In this document: positions 1 through 12,900 of the stretch, piece after piece
How positions within the stretch are numbered: the first letter of the stretch is position 1
Layout of the letters: the number at the start of each line of letters is the position of its first letter
Source of the DNA: Scytonema hofmannii PCC 7110
GTDB lineage: Bacteria > Cyanobacteriota > Cyanobacteriia > Cyanobacteriales > Nostocaceae
NCBI RefSeq assembly: GCF_000346485.2
Contig: NZ_KQ976354.1
Span: 3,675,835 to 3,739,834, forward strand
DNA: 64,000 bases
Direction: 5' to 3'
The notes under the pieces: model-generated
What the model saw: only the letters and a program-made list of their open reading frames with translations
Databases searched by the model: none
What the model was told of the DNA's origin: nothing
Position numbers and translations under genes: made by a program

Positions 1-3000
1 ACGTGGGGGGTGCTGGAGTAACAAGAGGCTACCTCAACCGTCCAGAATTGACAACAGAACGGTTTATCTCTAGCCCATTTTCTCAGTCAAAATTGTACAA
101 AACGGGAGATTTAGCCCGTTATTTACCCAATGGAGAGTTAGAGTATTTAGGACGAATTGACCATCAAGTGAAAATTCGGGGCTTTCGGATTGAGTTAGGG
201 GAAATTGAAGCAGTATTAAGTCAATATTCCCAGATCCTGGCATCTGTCGTGATTGTTCGTGAAGATGAAAGCGGGGATAAACGCTTAGTTGCCTATATAG
301 TACCGAAACCGGAAATAAAACCCATAATTCAAGAAATCCGCCAATTTTTGAAAGCTAAGTTGCCAGAATACATGGTTCCTAATGCTTTCGTCTTGCTCGA
401 AGCTTTACCCCTAACTCCTAATGGGAAAGTAGACCGTCGTGCTTTACCAGTACCAGAATTACACAGCGAAGACAAATATATCGCACCCCGTACCCCCATT
501 GAGGAAATACTGGCAAATATTTGGTCACAAGTCCTAAAAGTCGAAAAAGTGGGAATAGATGAGAACTTTTTTGAATTAGGGGGGCATTCTCTCCTTGCAA
601 CTCAACTTATCTCCCGTATTCGCAATAGTTTCCACATAGAACTTCCTTTGCCGAGTCTATTTGCAGCACCAACCATAGGGGAATTATCCCAACAGATTCC
701 AAGGTTACAGCAACAAGAATTAGCGATCGCGCCCCCCATTTTACCCAGAGACCCAAACGCAGAATTAGCTTTATCTTATGCTCAACAGCGTTTATGGTTT
801 TTAGACCAATTACAGCCCAATAGTGCCTCATACAACATCCCTCTAGCGTTGCGTCTGGTGGGAACTCTAGAGGTGACAACCTTAGAACGAAGCTTACAAG
901 AAATTATCCAACGCCACGAAACCTTACGCACTAATTTCCCGACAATTGCGGGAAAACCAACTCAAATCATCCAAACAGCAACAAATTGGACAATATCGAT
1001 TGTTGACTTGCAGCATTTAGCGACAACTGAACAACAAAAGAGTTGTCAGCAATTGATTAACACTCAAGCTATTCAACCCTTTGACTTAGCAAGCGAATTT
1101 TTAATCAGAGTCACATTAGTAATACTTTCGCAGACAGAACACATCTTACTGATATGTATGCACCATGTGGTCAGTGATGGCTGGTCAATGGGTGTGTTTG
1201 TGCAAGAATTAGGAGCGTTGTATAATGCTTATATTCAAGGTCAATGTTTACCCTTAAACCCCCTGCCGATTCAGTATGCGGATTTTGCCCTTTGGCAGCG
1301 ACAATGGTTACAAGGGGAGGTACTAGAAACCCAATTAGCTTATTGGCGCAAACAACTCGCAGATGCCACCACGTTCTTAGCCTTACCGACAGATCGACCT
1401 AGACCTGCGGTACAAACTTTCGCAGGCGCACATCAAGAGTTTAGCCTCTCACCAGAGTTAACTCAAAAACTCACAAAACTCAGCCAAGAACAAGGAGTCA
1501 CCTTGTTTATGACCCTTTTGGCAGCATTTAATGTCTTATTGTATCGCTACAGTGGACAATCAGATATTTTAGTCGGAACACCGATTGCTAACCGGAATCG
1601 GAGTGAAATCGAAGGGTTAATTGGCTTTTTTGTCAATACTTTAGTTTTAAGGGCTGATTTATCAGAAAATCCCAGTTTTGAAGAATTATTGGTACAGGTG
1701 CGAGAAGTAGCGTTAGGAGCTTATGCTCATCAAGACTTGCCTTTTGAAATGCTAGTGGAGGCATTGCAACCTCAACGGGACTTAAGTCATACCCCCCTAT
1801 TTCAGGTGTTATTTGCCCTCCAGAATACGCCCACGTCGCAAGTAGAGTTGAGTGGGTTAAGCATAAGTTCTTTCCCAATAGAAAGCACAACTGCAAAGTT
1901 TGATCTTACCTTAGTAATGGAAAACACTGCAGCTGGACTAGTGGGTGTGTGGGAGTATAATACTGACTTGTTTAACCCTGATACTATAGAGCGGATGACG
2001 GGTCATTTTGTCACAATGCTAGAGGGGATTATTGCTAACCCCAAACAGCGAATTTCCCAATTGCCAATGTTAACAGAAGTTGAGCAACGGCAGTTATTGA
2101 TTGAGTGGAATGATACTCAGACGCATTATCTTTCTAATCAATGTATCCATCAATTATTTGAGTTACAAGTAGAGCATACCCCGAATGCAGTGGCAGTAGA
2201 GTTTGAAAATCAACAACTGACTTACCAGCAATTGAATAGTCGTGCTAACCAATTGGCACATTACTTGCGCTCATTGGGAGTGTCCGCAGATGTACTGGTG
2301 GGTATTTGTGTGGAGCGCTCTTTAGAAATGATTGTGGGACTACTGGGTATTCTCAAAGCGGGTGGTGCTTATGTGCCGCTTGACCCAGAGTATCCCACCG
2401 ATCGGTTGAGCTTTATCTTAGAAGATGCTCAACTTTCAGTGCTGCTGAGTCAACAGCATCTAGTTGAGAAATTACCCGAGCATCAAGCGCGTGTTGTCTA
2501 CTTAGACAGTGAGTGGGACAAAATTGCTCAATTGAGCGAGTCAAACCCTGGAAATGAGGTAACAGCCACTAATTTAGCTTATGTCATCTACACTTCTGGT
2601 TCCACAGGCAAGCCTAAAGGGGTTTTAGTCAACCACAATAATGTAATTCGTCTGTTTGCAGCAACGGAACTTTGGTATCACTTCAACTCTCAAGATGTGT
2701 GGACATTATTCCACTCTTATGCATTCGATTTCTCTGTTTGGGAAATGTGGGGTGCATTGCTTCATGGTGGACGACTGATAGTCGTGCCTTATATAGTGAC
2801 GCGATCGCCTGAATCCTTCTATAGGTTATTGTGTCAAGAGAAAGTCACAATTCTCAATCAAACACCTTCCGCCTTCCGCCAGTTAATTCAAGCCGAACAG
2901 TCAATAGCAATTACGGCTGATTTGAACTTACGCTTGGTAATTTTCGGTGGAGAAGCCTTAGAACTAAAGAGTTTGCAACCTTGGTTCGAGCGTCATGGCG

Positions 3001-3959
3001 ACCAATTCCCTCAGTTAGTGAATATGTATGGGATTACGGAAACCACTGTACACGTGACTTATCGTCCATTGAGCTCTTCCGATTTGAATGGCACAGCCAG
3101 TGTCATTGGTCGTCCGATCCCGGATTTACAGATGTATGTGCTAGATGAACATTTACAGCCAGTACCAATTGGGGTCAGGGGCGAGATGTATGTTGGTGGT
3201 GCTGGAGTGACTCGTGGCTATCTCAATCGTCTGGAACTGACAGCACAACGTTTTATCTCCAGCCCATTTTATCGGTCAAAATTGTATAAAACGGGAGATT
3301 TAGCCCGTTATTTGCCCAATGGAGAGTTAGAGTATTTAGGACGAATTGACAATCAGGTGAAGATTCGTGGCTTCCGCATTGAGTTGGGAGAAATAGAAGC
3401 ATTACTGACGCAACACCCCGGCGTTTGGGAAAGCGTGGTGGTGGTACGAGAGGATGAACCGGGCGACAAACGTCTAGTGGCTTACGTGGTGCTCAAAGGG
3501 GAACAATCTCTTACAGCCCAAAAACTGCGGGAGTTTCTCGCCAACCAACTACCAGCCTATATGGTGCCAAACACTTTTGTGGTGCTGGAGTCCTTACCCC
3601 TGACATCTAACGGTAAAGTAGACCGTCGCGCTTTACCCACGCCAGATTTCAACAGCCAAGCATCAGACCAATATGTTGCACCCCGCACACCGCTCGAAGA
3701 AATGGTAGTTCAAATTTGGGCGCAAGTGCTGAAAGTAGAGCAAGTAGGAGTTTATGATAACTTCTTTGAACTGGGGGGACATTCCTTACTCGCCACCCAA
3801 CTGGTTTCACGCATCCGCGATTGCTTCAAAGTCGAACTTCCTTTACGCGAATTGTTCACTGCTGCAACACTAGCTGAATTAGCGCAATCAATTGGGAAGT
3901 TACAGCAACAAAACTCAAACCTAACTCTTCCACGCATTCTACCAAGGAGCAAGAGATGA
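1..3959 (+). CDS. Cyanopeptolin-type NRPS, 5'-truncated: (A)-T-C-A(Thr)-T
   Basis: This is the 3' part of a nonribosomal peptide synthetase whose start lies before the window; the GTG at base 3 is an internal Val of the A-domain Y-V-G-G motif. Domains in order are the end of an adenylation domain (GVTRGYL, LYKTGDLARYL), a carrier domain (GGHSLL near base 577), a condensation domain (HHVVSDGWS near 1162), a complete adenylation domain (YTSGSTGKPKG near 2590) and a carrier domain (GGHSLL near 3775). The complete A domain reads D-F-W-N-I-G-M-V-H by alignment to the Stachelhaus positions, the usual Thr code. The partial A domain has the same GVTRGYL/PNGELEYLGRID subtype, so it probably also takes Thr. 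The stop overlaps the next start as ATGA. It corresponds to mcnB/ociA-type genes, but no tail or docking domain is visible. Confidence 0.93.
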   Translation, partial: VGGAGVTRGYLNRPELTTERFISSPFSQSKLYKTGDLARYLPNGELEYLGRIDHQVKIRGFRIELGEIEAVLSQYSQILASVVIVREDESGDKRLVAYIVPKPEIKPIIQEIRQFLKAKLPEYMVPNAFVLLEALPLTPNGKVDRRALPVPELHSEDKYIAPRTPIEEILANIWSQVLKVEKVGIDENFFELGGHSLLATQLISRIRNSFHIELPLPSLFAAPTIGELSQQIPRLQQQELAIAPPILPRDPNAELALSYAQQRLWFLDQLQPNSASYNIPLALRLVGTLEVTTLERSLQEIIQRHETLRTNFPTIAGKPTQIIQTATNWTISIVDLQHLATTEQQKSCQQLINTQAIQPFDLASEFLIRVTLVILSQTEHILLICMHHVVSDGWSMGVFVQELGALYNAYIQGQCLPLNPLPIQYADFALWQRQWLQGEVLETQLAYWRKQLADATTFLALPTDRPRPAVQTFAGAHQEFSLSPELTQKLTKLSQEQGVTLFMTLLAAFNVLLYRYSGQSDILVGTPIANRNRSEIEGLIGFFVNTLVLRADLSENPSFEELLVQVREVALGAYAHQDLPFEMLVEALQPQRDLSHTPLFQVLFALQNTPTSQVELSGLSISSFPIESTTAKFDLTLVMENTAAGLVGVWEYNTDLFNPDTIERMTGHFVTMLEGIIANPKQRISQLPMLTEVEQRQLLIEWNDTQTHYLSNQCIHQLFELQVEHTPNAVAVEFENQQLTYQQLNSRANQLAHYLRSLGVSADVLVGICVERSLEMIVGLLGILKAGGAYVPLDPEYPTDRLSFILEDAQLSVLLSQQHLVEKLPEHQARVVYLDSEWDKIAQLSESNPGNEVTATNLAYVIYTSGSTGKPKGVLVNHNNVIRLFAATELWYHFNSQDVWTLFHSYAFDFSVWEMWGALLHGGRLIVVPYIVTRSPESFYRLLCQEKVTILNQTPSAFRQLIQAEQSIAITADLNLRLVIFGGEALELKSLQPWFERHGDQFPQLVNMYGITETTVHVTYRPLSSSDLNGTASVIGRPIPDLQMYVLDEHLQPVPIGVRGEMYVGGAGVTRGYLNRLELTAQRFISSPFYRSKLYKTGDLARYLPNGELEYLGRIDNQVKIRGFRIELGEIEALLTQHPGVWESVVVVREDEPGDKRLVAYVVLKGEQSLTAQKLREFLANQLPAYMVPNTFVVLESLPLTSNGKVDRRALPTPDFNSQASDQYVAPRTPLEEMVVQIWAQVLKVEQVGVYDNFFELGGHSLLATQLVSRIRDCFKVELPLRELFTAATLAELAQSIGKLQQQNSNLTLPRILPRSKR

Positions 3960-6900
3960 AAACTGAAGAATTCCCCCTATCTTATGCTCAACAGCGTTTA
4001 TGGTTTTTAGCCCAATTTGAGCCAAACAGTGGATTATACAACATCCCTCTAACTTTGCGTCTAAAAGGAACTTTCCATCAAGTTGCCTTAGAACAAAGCT
4101 TACAAGAAATAATTGCTCGCCACGAAGCCTTACGTACCAACTTCATCACCGTTGATGGAAAAGCTTCACAAATCATTCACACAGAAACAACCTGGAAAGT
4201 ATCGGTTGTTGACTTGAAGCATTTATCGATAGATGAACAAAAAATTACTGCACAACAATTAGTACAAAAACAAGCGATTCAGCCGTTCGATCTGGCAAGT
4301 GAGTCATTAATCAGAGCCACAATAGTTATGCTGTCACAGACAGAACAACTATTGTTAGTGTGTATGCACCACATTGTGAGTGATGGCTGGTCAATGGGCG
4401 TGTTTATGCAAGAACTAACAGCCCTATACAACGCTTATGCTCAAGGTCAACCTTCTCCCTTAACCCCACTGGAAGTTCAGTATCCAGATTTTGCTATCTG
4501 GCAGAGAGAGTGGTTACAAGGGGAGATAGTGGAAACCCAACTAGCTTATTGGCAAAAACAACTAGCCGATGCAGCTACTTTCTTACCCTTACCAACAGAC
4601 CGCCCCAGACCGGCAGTACAGACTTTTGCAGGGGCACATCAAGAGTTTACCCTTTCTGTGGAACTCACTCAAAAGCTGACAAAACTAAGCCAGGAGCAAG
4701 GATGTACTCTCTTCATCACCTTACTGGCAGCCTTTAATACCTTACTTTACCGCTACACTGGACAAGAAGATATTCTAGTTGGTTCACCCATTGCCAACCG
4801 AAATCTGAGTGAAATAGAAGGGTTAATTGGCTTTTTTGTCAATACTTTAGTGATGCGGACTGATGTATCAGGTAACCCCAGTTTTAGCGAGTTACTAGGT
4901 CGCGTTCGGGAAATGTCTCTGGGAGCATACACTCATCAAAATTTGCCATTTGAAATGTTGGTGGAAGTCTTGCAGCCAGAACGCGACCTTAGCCATACAC
5001 CTCTGTTCCAAGTGACGTTTATTCTCCAGAATACGCCCACATCTCAACTAGAGTTGACTGGGTTAACAATAAGTGAATTGCCAATAGCAAGTGTAACTAC
5101 AAAGTTTGATTTAACTTTAGCAATGAAGAACACTGCTACTGGATTAGTAGGTGTGTGGGAATATAATACAGACTTGTTTGATTCGAGCACGATCAAGCGC
5201 ATGACAGGTCATTTTGTCACCATGCTTGAAGCAATTGTGGCGAATCCACAGCAACAAATTTCCCAACTGCCAATGTTAACACCAGTTGAGCAGCAGCAGT
5301 TATTAATTGACTGGAATGATACTCAAGCAGATTACCCTGTCGATCGATGTATCCATCAGTTGTTTGAGGCGCAGGTTGAGCTGAACCCGAATGCAGTAGC
5401 GGTAGTGTTTGAAAACGAACAACTGACTTACCACCAATTGAATTGTCGTGCGAATCAGTTGGCCCATTACTTGCAGTCTTTGGGTGTGAAAGCCGATATG
5501 CTAGTTGGGTTGTGTGTGGAGCGTTCTTTAGAAATGATTGTGGGACTGTTAGGTATTCTCAAAGCAGGTGGAGCTTATGTACCGCTTGACCCTGAGTATC
5601 CAACTGAGCGCTTACAATTTATGCTTCAAGATGCTCAACTTGCAGTGCTACTGACTCAACAACGACTCGTTAACAAACTCAAGGAGTCTCAAGCACAGCT
5701 TGTCTGTTTGGATACTGAGTGGGCAGTCATTTCCAACTCCAGTCAAAAGAACCCAGACACTGCTATCACAGATCATCACTTAGCTTATGTGATTTATACC
5801 TCTGGTTCTACAGGTCTGCCTAAAGGAGTATTGGTTACTCATGATAATTTGCTAAATCTAGTGTTCTGGCATCAACGTGCTTTTGAAATCACTTCAACTG
5901 ACAAAGCTACTCAGTTAGCTTCCACAGCATTTGATGCGGCTGTTTGGGAATTATGGCCTTATCTGAGCGTAGGAGCAAGTATCTATTTAGCTAAACCGGA
6001 AATCCTTGTATCTCCAGTAGATTTGCAAGATTGGTTGAAATCGCAACAAATCACCATCAGTTTTCTACCAACACCACTGGCAGAGCAATTATTATCTCTG
6101 GAGTGGACAGAAGATACAGCCTTGCGAACTGTACTCACTGGAGGAGATAAACTTCATCGATATCCATCAAATTTACTCCCTTTCCAGGTAATCAATAATT
6201 ATGGTCCAACGGAAAATACTGTTGTCGCAACTTCAGGCATAGTTGTTTCTGATGAACGCGAGCGTAAGATCTCACCACCTATCGGTCGTCCCATCGCCAA
6301 CACACAAATCTACATTTTAGATGAGTATTTGCAGCCAGTACCGATTGGTGTACCAGGAGAATTGCATATTGGTGGGGAATCCTTAGCGCGAGGCTATCTC
6401 AACCGCGCAGAGTTAACACAAGAGAAATTCATCCCTAATCCCTTTAGTGACGAGCCGCATTCCCGTCTCTATAAAACTGGAGATTTAGCACGCTATTTAC
6501 CGGATGGCAACATTGAATACTTGGGACGCATCGACAATCAGGTAAAAATTCGTGGCTTCCGAATTGAATTGGGAGAAATTGAAGCAATACTGAACCAAAA
6601 TGGTGATGTCCATGCATCTTGTGTTATTGCACGCGTTGATACCCCAGGAGAGAAGCGCTTAGTCGCCTACGTAGTACCGTGTCAGCACTGTACGCTTACA
6701 ATTAGCGAACTGCGCCACTACCTGAAAGCAAAAATCCCTCCTTACATGATGCCCCAGGCTTTTGTGATGTTGGAGGAAATGCCACTCACTCCCAATGGGA
6801 AAGTAGACCGCCGTGCATTAAAAGCACCGGATTTACATCATGAACTCAAAGACAAATATGTAGCCCCACACAACCTAATTGAAGAACTGTTAGCACAAAT

Positions 6901-9900
6901 TTGGGCGCAAGTGTTAAAAGTAGAGCAAGTGGGTATTTATGATAACTTCTTTGAACTTGGAGGACACTCGCTACTAGCAACCCAATTGGTCTCACGTATC
7001 TGCTCTCACTTCCAAGTAGAACTACCATTGCGCGAGTTGTTTGCCACAGCAACAGTTGCCGAATTAGCCCAATCTATCGAGCAGTTACAGCAACAAAAGT
7101 TACAACTGACTTCGCCACCCATCTTACCAAGGTCAAAAACCGCAGAATTACCACTATCATTTGCCCAAACACGGCTGTGGTTTTTAGATCAGTTCGATCC
7201 CAACAGTGCCTTCTATAATATACCTATAGCTTTACGTCTAATTGGAACTCTTAATGTCGCCGCCTTAGAACAAAGCTTAGAAGAAATTATTCGTCGTCAC
7301 GAAGCGTTACGCACCAATTTCATCACAGTTGATGGAGAACCTTCTCAAATCATTCAAACTCAAACGAATTGGATGGTATCAATTGTTGACTTGAAGCATT
7401 TATCTACAACCGAACAAGAAATTGTTTCACAGCAATTAGCGCAACAACAAGCCACTCAACCATTCGATCTAGCAAGACAAGCATTAGTGAGAGCAACATT
7501 AGTCGTGCTGTCCGAGACAGAACACATATTTTTAATGTGTATGCATCATGTTGTCTCCGATGGTTGGTCAATGGGTGTGTTTGTACAAGAACTAGCAGTG
7601 CTGTATAATGCATATTCTCACGGTCAGCCCTCGCCTTTAGCGCCACTGCCCATTCAGTACGCAGATTTCGCCATTTGGCAACGAGAGTGGTTGCAAGGGG
7701 ATGTACTGCAAAACCAATTAAGTTACTGGCAAAAACAATTGGCAGATGCACCAGCTTTATTGTCCCTACCCACAGACCGACCCAGACCGGCTGTGCAAAC
7801 TTTCGCTGGCGCACATCAAGAGTTCGCACTGTCAATTGAACTCACTCAAAGGCTGACAAAACTGAGCCAGGAGCAAGGTTGTACTCTCTTTATGACGCTG
7901 TTGGCAACGTTTAATACCTTACTTTACCGCTACACAGAACAAGAAGATATTTTGGTGGGGACACCAATTGCTAACCGCAATCGCACGTACTTGGAAGGGT
8001 TAATTGGCTTTTTTGTCAATACTTTAGTTTTGCGGACTGATTTATCAGGCAATCCCAGTTTTTTGCAGTTGTTGGGTCGTGTTCGGCAAATGGCAATGGA
8101 GGCATACTCTCATCAGGACTTGCCATTTGAAATGTTGGTGGAAACATTGCAGCCAGAACGAGACCTCAGCCATGCACCACTGTTTCAGGTAGATTTTCTC
8201 CTCCAAAACGATCCCCTATCTCAAGTAGAACTGACTGGGTTAACTGTCACTCCGTTGCCAATAGAAAGCGCAACGGCAAAATTCGATCTTACCTTAGCAA
8301 TGCAAAACACTGCTACTGGACTGGTGGGTGTCTGGGAATACAACACTGACTTGTTTGATGACAGTACCATCGTGCGGATGACGGGTCATTTTGTAACACT
8401 GCTGTCAGCAATTGTGGCTAATCCCCAAGAGCGCATTTCCCAATTGCCAATGTTAACAGAAGTTGAACAACGGCAGTTATTTGTAGAATGGAACGATACT
8501 CAGGCGGATTATCCCAGGGATAAGTGTATTCATCAATTGTTTGAGCAACAAGTAGAGCTTACCTCAAATGCAGTAGCAGTGGTGTTTGGCAATCAACAAT
8601 TAACTTATCAACAGCTGAACACCCAAGCTAATCAATTAGCACACCACCTACAATCTCTGGGTGTGGGACCAGAGGTTTTGGTTGGGATTTATCTGGAGCG
8701 ATCGCTATCCATCATCGTGGCATTATTAGCCGTCCTCAAAGCTGGTGGCGCTTATGTCCCCCTAGACCCCGATTATCCCCAGCAGCGATTAGCTGATATA
8801 TCGCAGGACTCACAATACTCCGTGCTGATCGCACAACAGAAATTGCTGGATTCTTTGCCAGTCTCTGGGGTAAAAGTCATCGTCTTAGACGCAGAATCTG
8901 AAGTGCTGACTCTTCAAAGTCAAGAAAATTTGGTGAGTGAAGTAGAACCAGAAAACTTGGCTTGTCTGTTGTATACTTCTGGGTCTACCGGCAAACCTAA
9001 AGGTGTTATGCTGACTCATGCTGCGTTGGTGAACCATAGCAGTGCGATTAGTGAAGTCTTTGGTCTGACTGGCCGCGATCGCGTCTTGCAGTTTGCTTCC
9101 CTCGGCTTTGACGTAGCTGCCGAAGAAATCTTCCCCACTTGGTATAAAGGCGCAACTGTCGTCTTAAGACCCGCTCAAATGTTCCCTGACTTCGCCAGCT
9201 TTGCCCAATTTATTGAACAACAAAAGCTGAGTGTGTTGAATATCACCCCAGCCTATTGGCATGAATGGGCGGTGGCGGTATCTCAACAGGATGCAACTGT
9301 GCCGCAAAGCCTACGCTTAGTCGCTGTGGGTGGGGATGCAGTGCTACCGGAAACAGTGACAATCTGGCAGCAATTAGTAGGCGATCGCATCACTTGTCTG
9401 AATGTTTACGGACCCACCGAAGCGTCGGTTACAGCCATAGTCCACGATCTACTACATTCCAAATCAGAAAAAACCAATACAGTCCTCATTGGTCGTCCTA
9501 TTGCCAATACGCAAGCATACATCCTGGATCGTCATCTGCAACCAGTACCGATTGGAGTCATAGGCGAACTGCACATTGGCGGTGTTCGTTTAGCAAGAGG
9601 GTATCTCAACCGCCCTCAATTAACAGACGAAAAATTTCTGCCCAACCCGTTTAGCGATTTTGGATTGCCGATTTTAGATTTTGGATTAGGGAATAGGAAT
9701 GAGAATTTAGAATCTTCTCAAGCGACTGAATCAAAAAACAAATCCAATCATCCAAAATCCAAAATCCAAAATCCAAGATTATATAAGACTGGGGATTTAG
9801 CACGTTATCTACCCGATGGTAACATTGAGTGCTTTGGACGCATCGACAATCAAGTAAAAATCCGGGGTTTCCGCATTGAATTGGGAGAAATCGAAGCCGT

Positions 9901-12900
9901 ACTCAACCAACATCCCCAGGTACAGACATCTTGTGTCATCATCCGAGAAGATACGCCAGGTGATAAGAGATTAGTCGCCTACGTAGTATCCCACAAACAG
10001 ATACCCACCATTAGCGAATTGCGTCAGTTTCTTGCCAATAAACTGCCGCTTTACATGGTGCCAAACACTTTCGTGATGCTCGAGTCTCTACCTTTAACAC
10101 CAAACCGCAAAGTAGACCGTCGCGCTTTACCCGCACCAGATTTACATAACGAACCCAAAGACAACTATGTTGCACCACGTACCCCCAACGAAGAAATGCT
10201 GGCACAAATTTGGGTGCAAGTACTGAAACTAGAGCAAGTCGGTATTCACGATCACTTCTTTGAACTTGGGGGACACTCGCTACTAGCAACGCAATTGGTT
10301 TCACGCATCCGCAACATCTTCAAAGTAGAACTACCATTACGTAGCATTTTTGCAGCACCGACAGTTGCTGCACTGGGGGAGCTGATTGGGCAGTTGCAGC
10401 TACAAAACTTAGAACTAACCACCCCACCCATCTTAAGACGCGCAGAGAATGTAGAACTATCACTGTCATTTGCTCAACAGCGTTTGTGGTTTATAGAACA
10501 GCTACAGCCCAACAGTGCGTTATATAACATACCCTTGGCTTTGCGTCTAGTAGGAAATCTTGAAGTTGCTGCCTTAGAACAAAGCTTAATTGAAATAATT
10601 GCGCGTCACGAAGCGTTACGCACCAACTTCATCGCCGTTGATGGACAGCCAACACAAGTCATTCAAACACAAACAAATTGGACACTATCAATTGTTGATT
10701 TGCAACATCTGCCCGTAAGCGAACAAGAAGTAGCTGCTAAGCTTTTAGCTCAACAAGAAGTTCTGCAACCCTTTGACTTGACAAGCCAAGCATTAGTTAG
10801 GGCCAAATTAGTCGTGCTGTCCGAGACAGAACATGTGTTGTTAGTGTGTATGCACCACATTGTCTCTGATGACTGGTCAATGGGTGTGTTGATCGCAGAA
10901 CTCACAGCACTCTACAACGCTTATTCTCAAGGTCAGCCTTCTCTACAAGACGCTACGCATAGCTTGCTTAAGAAGAGGGGTACACCGTTAACCCCACTAC
11001 CGATTCAGTACGCAGATTTTGCAATCTGGCAAAGACAGTGGTTGCAAGGGGAGGTATTGCAAAGCCAACTCTCTTACTGGGAACAACAATTGGCAGATGC
11101 ACCACCCCTCTTAGAGCTTCCCACCGACCGACCCAGAGGAGCTGTGCAGACCTTCGCTGGCGCACATCACGAGTTTGCACTCTCTGTCGAGTTAACTCAA
11201 AAACTAACAAAACTCAGCCAAGAGCAAGGTTGTACTCTCTTTATGACGCTGTTGGCAGCGTTTGATACATTACTTTACCGATATACGGGACAATCTGATA
11301 TTCTGGTGGGGACACCAATTGCTAACCGGAATCACAGTGAGATCGAAGGGTTAATAGGCTTTTTTGTCAATACTTTAGTGATGCGGACTGATTTATCTGA
11401 AAATCCGAGTTTCTCATCGTTATTGACTCGCGTTCGGTTGATGGCAATGGATGCCTATGCTCATCAGGACTTGCCATTTGAAATGTTGGTGGAAGCATTG
11501 CAACCAGAACGAAACCTCAGCCATACACCCCTGTTCCAGGTAATGTTTGTACTTCAGAATACACCCATGTTACAAGTAGAACTGACTGGGCTAACTATAA
11601 GTGATTTGCCAATAGAAAGTGCAACTACAAAATTCGATCTTACCTTAGCAATGGGAAACACTGCTACTGGATTAGTGGGTGCGTGGGAGTACAATACTGA
11701 TTTGTTTGATAGCAGCACGATCGCCCGGATGGCAGGTCATTTTGTGACTTTACTTGAGGGAATTGTGGCGAATCCTCAAGAACGAATTTCCCAATTACCT
11801 CTGCTGACAGAAGCTGAGCAGCAGTTATTGGTTGAGTGGAACGATACGCGGATAGATTATCCTGTTGATAAATGTATTCATCAGTTGTTTGAAGAACAGG
11901 TTCAGCGTACTCCAGATGCAGAGGCGGTGGTGTTTGAAGATCGACAACTGACTTACGAGCAGTTAAATTGTCGTGCTAATCAGTTAGCGCATTACTTGCG
12001 CTCATTGGGTGTGGGGGCGGATGTGCTGGTGGGTATTTGCGTGGAACGCTCTGTGGAAATGATTGTGGGACTGTTGGCAATTCTCAAGGCGGGTGGTGCT
12101 TATGTACCGCTTGACCCTGAGTATCCCCAAGAGCGTTTGAGCTTTATGCTTGAAGATGCCCAGGTGAAGGTACTGTTAACCCAACAGCAATTAGTAGACT
12201 CTATTCCTAAACATCAGGCGCGTGTCGTCTACTTAGACACTGACTGGGAAAAAATTGCTCAACAGAGCGAGTCAAACTTGAAAAACTCGGCAACATCGGA
12301 TAACTTAGCATACGTCATCTACACTTCAGGTTCTACAGGTAAGCCCAAGGGTGTTTTAGTCAACCACTCACATGTAGTGCGTCTATTTGCAGCAACAAAC
12401 TCTTGGTATCAATTTAACTCTGAAGATGTGTGGACAATGTTCCACTCTTATGCATTCGATTTCTCGGTTTGGGAAATTTGGGGTGCTCTGCTGTATGGTG
12501 GACGACTGGTAGTCGTGCCATACTTCGTAACGCGATCGCCAGAATCCTTCTACCAATTACTGTGTCAAGAAAAAGTCACAATTCTTAATCAAACTCCTTC
12601 CGCTTTCCGCCAGCTAATTCAAGCAGAACAGTCAATCGCAACTGTTGGGGAAGTGAAGTTGCGCTTGGTAATTTTCGGTGGAGAAGCCTTAGAACTGAAG
12701 AGTTTGCAGCCTTGGTTTGAACGCCATGGTGACTCCTCACCCCAGCTAGTAAATATGTACGGGATTACAGAAACCACCGTACATGTAACTTATCGTCCAT
12801 TAAGCAAAGCCGATTTGCATGGTACGGCAAGTGTAATTGGTCGTCCGATTCGGGATTTACAGGTTTATCTGTTAGATGGGGATTTACAGCCAGTGCCAAT

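Noticed and set aside
3..5. GTG at base 3 as a real start codon
   Set aside because: It is the Val of the A-domain YVGGAGVTRGYL motif; the gene continues upstream of the window.
9653..9778. A-loop inserts as introns, inteins or insertion sequences
   Set aside because: They are short, in frame, lack splice or transposase features, and consist of repeat units.
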